DNA from: Nostoc sp. CHAB 5715
GTDB lineage: Bacteria > Cyanobacteriota > Cyanobacteriia > Cyanobacteriales > Nostocaceae
DNA: 5,009 nucleotides
Direction of reading: 5' to 3'
Assembly: GCF_020829685.1 (NCBI RefSeq)
Contig: NZ_JAIVFR010000571.1
Location: forward strand, 1 to 5,009
Shown: positions 1 to 5,009 of the stretch, in pieces
How the letters are laid out: every line of letters starts with the position of its first letter
Numbering within the stretch: position 1 is the first letter of the stretch
Notes under the pieces: model-generated
Told to the model about the DNA's origin: nothing
The model's input: the letters and a program-made list of their open reading frames with translations, nothing else
The model's database searches: none
Position numbers and translations under genes: made by a program

Positions 1-2425
<2,425 letters not shown>

Positions 2426-2439
<14 letters not shown>

Positions 2440-2465
2440 GACCCGAAAACGGGCGAGGCCGTTTC
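2426..2465 (+). promoter_or_regulatory. Possible intercistronic stem-loop before the oxygenase RBS
   Basis: GAAACG (2426-2431) is complementary to CGTTTC (2460-2465), and a small CCCG-AAAA-CGGG hairpin (2442-2453) sits inside. The outer stem covers the last codons and stop of the regulator gene and ends directly at the AAGGAGG ribosome binding site (2466-2472) of the next gene. It has no U-tract, so it is not a terminator. It could protect the downstream message or tune coupling, but the stems are short and could be chance. Confidence 0.25.
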
Positions 2466-2477
2466 AAGGAGGACGTC

Positions 2478-3278
2478 ATGAAACTGACGAAAGACCAGCT
2501 CGACCAGTTCCATACCGAAGGATGGCTGCTGCTGCCGGAGCTGTTCACCCCCGAGGAGGTCGACCTTCTGCGTCGCGAGGCGGTTGCGATCTACGACCAG
2601 CAACGGCCGGAGGTCTGGCGTGAGAAGGACGGCGCGCCGCGCACCGCCTTCGCCGCCCATCTCTACAACGAGGCCTTCCGCCTGCTTGGCGCGCATCCGC
2701 GCATGATCGAGCCCGTCGAGCAGCTGTTCGGCGAGAAGGTCTACATGCACCAGTACAAGATCAACGCGAAGTCGGCCTTCACCGGCGCGGTCTGGCAATG
2801 GCACCAGGACTACGGCACCTGGAAGCGCGACGACGGCATGCCGGAGCCCCGCGCCATGAACATCGCGGTGTTCCTCGACGAGGTGATGCCGATCAACGGT
2901 CCGCTGATGCTGGTCCCGCGCAGCCAGACCGCCGGCGACCTGGAGGCCAGCCACGACCTCGAGACGACGTCCTACCCTCTCTGGACGCTCGACGAGGAGA
3001 CGGTGACGCGGCTCGTCGCTGAAGGCGGCATCGTCGCGCCGACGGGAAAGGCGGGCGGCATGCTGATGTTCCACGGCAATCTCGTGCACGGCTCGGCCGG
3101 CAACATCACGCCCTACCCGCGCAAGATCGTCTATCTCACGCTGAACAGCTGCTCGAACCACATTCGCACGCCGACGCGGCCGGAGTTCATCGCGCACACG
3201 GATTTCGCGCCGATCGAGGTGGTGGAGGACGATGCGCTGGTGCGGCTGGCGCGGAGCTACGCGCAGGCGGCGGAGTAG
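2478..3278 (+). CDS. PhyH-family Fe(II)/2-oxoglutarate dioxygenase (EctD/proline-hydroxylase-like)
   Basis: Non-haem iron oxygenase of 266 residues, probably a soluble cytoplasmic hydroxylase coupling 2-oxoglutarate decarboxylation to substrate oxidation. The facial triad is visible as H109 and D111 in WQWHQDYGTW and H204 in NLVHGSAGNITPYPR, with R215 placed to bind the 2-oxoglutarate carboxylate. The block around HQYKINAK (91-98), RDDGMPEPRAMNIAVFLDE (117-135) and NGPLMLVPRSQ (140-150) closely recalls ectoine hydroxylase EctD and the Dactylosporangium-type proline 4-hydroxylase. The likely substrate class is therefore a free amino acid or similar small molecule, not phytanoyl-CoA; the exact substrate cannot be read from the sequence. 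EctD is usually near 300 residues, so this is shorter, and no ectABC genes are in view. The start has a strong AAGGAGG (2466-2472) with a 5-nt spacer. It follows the GntR-family gene by 38 bp, probably in one operon, and is followed by a candidate terminator. Assignment to the family is firm; function is inferred. Confidence 0.93.
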   Translation: MKLTKDQLDQFHTEGWLLLPELFTPEEVDLLRREAVAIYDQQRPEVWREKDGAPRTAFAAHLYNEAFRLLGAHPRMIEPVEQLFGEKVYMHQYKINAKSAFTGAVWQWHQDYGTWKRDDGMPEPRAMNIAVFLDEVMPINGPLMLVPRSQTAGDLEASHDLETTSYPLWTLDEETVTRLVAEGGIVAPTGKAGGMLMFHGNLVHGSAGNITPYPRKIVYLTLNSCSNHIRTPTRPEFIAHTDFAPIEVVEDDALVRLARSYAQAAE

Positions 3279-3282
3279 GCCT

Positions 3283-3323
3283 TCAACGATCGGCCTGTGA
3301 CCGGCATGACCGTTGAGTTTTCT
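3283..3323 (+). terminator. Candidate terminator after the oxygenase gene
   Basis: TCAACG (3283-3288) pairs with CGTTGA (3311-3316), with an inner GCC/GGC pairing, and is followed by GTTTTCT (3317-3323). The stem is imperfect and the T-run is only four long, so termination may be modest. It lies 5-45 bp after the oxygenase stop and faces the convergent DUF29 gene ending at 3337. A nearer alternative hairpin, AGGCC/GGCCT (3277-3281 with 3292-3296), has no T-run. Confidence 0.45.
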
Positions 3324-3336
3324 CGGTCGCGCTTTG

Positions 3337-3843
3337 CTAGAGCTGCGACGTCTCGGCGGCGAGCGTGGCGTCAGCGCGCGCCGCCCAGACGTCGATCTCG
3401 TCCCTAGACGAAAGAAGTTCGTCCGCCGACAGCGGGCAGGTTGTCGGCGTCTCCACCAGCGACTCGTCGTACTTCGCCATGTCGATCCGCGCCTGACGGA
3501 CCGCATCCCGCCAGACCTCGTCAAGGTCGATCCTGCGCAGCATCGACGGGGTCGACGCCTTACGCGCTTCGAGCTGAAACCCGAAGATCTCCGAACGCCA
3601 TTTAGCCCTCAGAGCGGGATCTGGGTTCGACGCCGCCTTGACGACATGCGTGAGGATCAGCCGCAGATAGCTTTCGAAAGCCCGGAATTCCGACCGCCCC
3701 ACGCTTTCAATCTCCTCGGCGACGTTCTCCAGGTCTAGCTCGTTAGAAAGCCCCCGCGCGCGCTCCTTCAGGTCGCGCAATAGCGCGGCCTGGCGTTCGG
3801 ACCACAGCAGGATATCGGTATCGTAGGCGGCGACGTCGCTCAT
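3337..3843 (-). CDS. DUF29 family protein, downstream member of tandem pair
   Basis: A 168-residue protein of unknown function. The DUF29 pattern is clear: YDTDILLWSERQAALLRDL (7-25) followed by the acidic signature LDLENVAEEIESVGRSE (36-52). Then comes a helical segment with ILTHVVKAASNP and AKWRSE, and a WRDAVRQAR stretch. No signal peptide or membrane segment is evident, so it is probably cytoplasmic and largely alpha-helical. Its ATG overlaps the stop of the upstream DUF29 gene by ATGA (3843-3840), and only a weak SD precedes it, so translation is probably coupled. The first 52 residues match the upstream copy at 46 positions; later residues are much less alike. DUF29 proteins are frequent, often multicopy, in cyanobacteria and alphaproteobacteria; no biochemical role is known to me. 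Ends with TAG, convergent with the oxygenase gene. Confidence 0.88.
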   Translation of the reverse strand: MSDVAAYDTDILLWSERQAALLRDLKERARGLSNELDLENVAEEIESVGRSEFRAFESYLRLILTHVVKAASNPDPALRAKWRSEIFGFQLEARKASTPSMLRRIDLDEVWRDAVRQARIDMAKYDESLVETPTTCPLSADELLSSRDEIDVWAARADATLAAETSQL

Positions 3844-4352
3844 GGCTCAGCGCGATCCTGAACGGACACAGCCCGCACGATCCGTCCGACCAGCGAGCCG
3901 AAGTCGAGCGGCTTGGCGAGAAGCGGCGCAGCGTCGACAGGCGCCGCAGCCGGAAGACCTTCGATCAGGCGCTCGTCGAAGCGTGAGAGTTCGAGCGCCG
4001 CCTGACGCAACGCGTCCTGCCAGAGGTCGTCCATGTCGAGTCGCCCGGCGATCGCCGGGGTCACCCGGCGCGATGCTGCGAGATTGAAAGCCGAGGCCTC
4101 GGTTCCCCATTTGGCGACCAGATCTGGCCGAGTGTTCGATGTGGCTTTGATCGCGTGGATCAGGATCTGAAGAACGAGGCTCTCCACCGCCGCAAGCTCC
4201 GACCGCCCCACGCTCTCGATCTCCTCGGCGACGTTCTCGAGGTCCAGTTCGTTCGGCAGTCCGCGCACGCGCGCCTTCAGGTCGCGCAGGATGGCGGCCT
4301 GGCGTTCGGACCAGAGAAGGATGTCAGCATCGTAGTCGGCGACGTCGCTCAT
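3840..4352 (-). CDS. DUF29 family protein, upstream member of tandem pair
   Basis: A 170-residue DUF29 protein of unknown function and first gene of the pair. It carries YDADILLWSERQAAILRDL (7-25) and the LDLENVAEEIESVGRSE signature (36-52). The middle region has HAIKATSN, AKWGTEASAF and LWQDALRQAALELSRFDERLIE, aligning without gaps to its neighbour for about 130 residues. The last 35 residues are unrelated in sequence. The start at 4352 is supported by GAGGAG (4364-4359) with a 6-nt spacer. A weak promoter could lie just upstream (TTGAAG at 4401-4396, poor -10 near 4376), between the pntB terminator and the gene. The two copies probably arose by tandem duplication. Whether the products act together, for example as a heteromer, is unknown. 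Confidence 0.89.
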   Translation of the reverse strand: MSDVADYDADILLWSERQAAILRDLKARVRGLPNELDLENVAEEIESVGRSELAAVESLVLQILIHAIKATSNTRPDLVAKWGTEASAFNLAASRRVTPAIAGRLDMDDLWQDALRQAALELSRFDERLIEGLPAAAPVDAAPLLAKPLDFGSLVGRIVRAVSVQDRAEP

Positions 4353-4418
4353 GGTCGGCTCCTCATGCGGTTAATGTCGCGCAGAGGGCGCCGAACTTCA
4401 ACGTGGTCGCCAAACGCA

Positions 4419-4446
4419 GAAGGCCGGGCTTCATGGCCCGGCCTTC
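4419..4446 (-). terminator. Intrinsic terminator of pntB
   Basis: An 11-bp perfect GC-rich stem, GAAGGCCGGGC/GCCCGGCCTTC, with a 6-nt loop starts 22 bp after the pntB stop codon. The downstream side on the minus strand is only mildly T-rich (TGCGTTTG), as in many terminators of GC-rich alphaproteobacteria. It separates pntB from the DUF29 genes that follow in the same direction, so the two are probably transcribed independently. Confidence 0.8.
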
Positions 4447-4468
4447 CAATTCATCTTCGTCGCAAACC

Positions 4469-5009
4469 TCACAGCGACTTGACGATGCTCTCCGTCATCT
4501 TCTTCGCGTCGCCGAACAGCATCATGGTGTTGTCGCGGAAGAACAGCTCGTTCTCGACGCCGGCGTAGCCCGCCGCCATGCCGCGCTTGATGAACAGCAC
4601 GGTGCCGGCCTTCTCGACGTCGAGGATCGGCATGCCGTAGATCGCCGAGGTCTTGTCGGTCTTCGCCGCCGGGTTGGTGACGTCGTTCGCGCCGATGACG
4701 AAGGCGACGTCCGCGCCGGAGAATTCCGAGTTGATGTCCTCGAGCTCGAACACCTCGTCGTAGGGCACCTGGGCTTCGGCGAGCAGCACGTTCATGTGGC
4801 CCGGCATGCGGCCGGCGACCGGATGGATGGCGTACTTCACCTCGACGCCCTCCTCCTTCAGCTTGTCGCACATTTCGCGGAGCGCGTGCTGGGCCTGCGC
4901 CACCGCCATGCCGTAGCCCGGCACGATGATGACCTTGGCGGCGTTCTTCATGATGTAGGCGGCGTCCTCGGCCGCGCCCTGCTTCACCGGGCGCTGCTCG
5001 ACCTGCCCG
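4469..5009 (-). CDS. pntB: NAD(P) transhydrogenase subunit beta PntB, C-terminal part (5' end off window)
   Basis: Beta subunit of the proton-translocating transhydrogenase of the inner membrane, which drives NADPH formation from NADH using the proton gradient. The frame enters from the right window edge and ends with TGA at 4469, giving the last 179 residues of a protein normally about 460-480 long. What is visible is domain III, the cytoplasmic NADP(H)-binding domain: the nucleotide-binding fingerprint [11 protein letters not shown], then [34 protein letters not shown] with the conserved Asp, [19 protein letters not shown] with the Lys-Arg pair known to contact the NADP 2'-phosphate in the E. 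coli enzyme, and the terminal LFGDAKK. All look intact. The membrane domain II and any pntA genes would lie beyond 5009. Followed by a strong intrinsic terminator. Confidence 0.97.
   Translation of the reverse strand, partial: GQVEQRPVKQGAAEDAAYIMKNAAKVIIVPGYGMAVAQAQHALREMCDKLKEEGVEVKYAIHPVAGRMPGHMNVLLAEAQVPYDEVFELEDINSEFSGADVAFVIGANDVTNPAAKTDKTSAIYGMPILDVEKAGTVLFIKRGMAAGYAGVENELFFRDNTMMLFGDAKKMTESIVKSL

Noticed and set aside
2478..3278. Calling the oxygenase ectD
   Set aside because: The active-site blocks are similar, but the length is shorter, no ectABC genes are visible, and the same blocks occur in proline hydroxylases, so a gene symbol is not justified.
3840..4352. DUF29 pair as a toxin-antitoxin or defence system
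   Set aside because: The overlapping small genes suggest it at first glance. However, the two products are paralogues of the same family, with no toxin or nuclease motif, and there is no mobile-element context.
4431..4871. 146-codon minus-strand open frame within pntB in another frame
   Set aside because: Out-of-frame shadow of the PntB domain III sequence, Arg/His-rich, with no independent support.

Overview
The window looks like a chromosomal segment from an alphaproteobacterium, most likely of the Hyphomicrobiales (Rhizobiales). It is visibly GC-rich with strong codon bias. Its ThiC and PntB fragments read like rhizobial-type proteins, and tandem DUF29 genes are common in that class. The placement is inferred from remembered family sequences, not from a search.

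Layout, left to right. (1) 1-1429, minus strand: the first 476 residues of ThiC (HMP-phosphate synthase, thiamine biosynthesis); the 3' end lies off the window. (2) 1430-1764: a divergent control region. On the minus strand it holds a complete TPP riboswitch aptamer (1514-1609). An 84-nt expression platform follows, whose last hairpin overlaps the thiC Shine-Dalgarno. On the plus strand it holds a possible promoter and a striking 20-bp AT-rich near-palindrome just before the regulator. (3) 1765-2439, plus: a GntR-family regulator of the FadR type with an FCD effector domain. (4) 2478-3278, plus: a phytanoyl-CoA dioxygenase (PhyH) family Fe(II)/2-oxoglutarate oxygenase that resembles ectoine hydroxylase and bacterial proline 4-hydroxylase more than a lipid enzyme. 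A probable terminator follows. (5) 3337-3843 and 3840-4352, minus: two tandem paralogous DUF29 proteins overlapping by ATGA. (6) 4469-5009, minus: the C-terminal NADP(H)-binding domain of PntB, ending in a clear intrinsic terminator.

How the parts work together. thiC appears to be controlled by its own TPP riboswitch, independently of the divergent regulator. The GntR regulator and the oxygenase are 38 bp apart, share direction and probably form a two-gene operon. The simplest reading is a small metabolite-responsive module that hydroxylates a free small molecule, substrate unknown. The DUF29 pair is translationally coupled and of unknown function, and it is separated from pntB by the pntB terminator. 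No mobile element, CRISPR array, tRNA or rRNA was seen. The most notable items are the substrate-orphan oxygenase/regulator pair, the palindrome in front of it, the uneven conservation of the DUF29 pair, and the expression platform of the thiC riboswitch.
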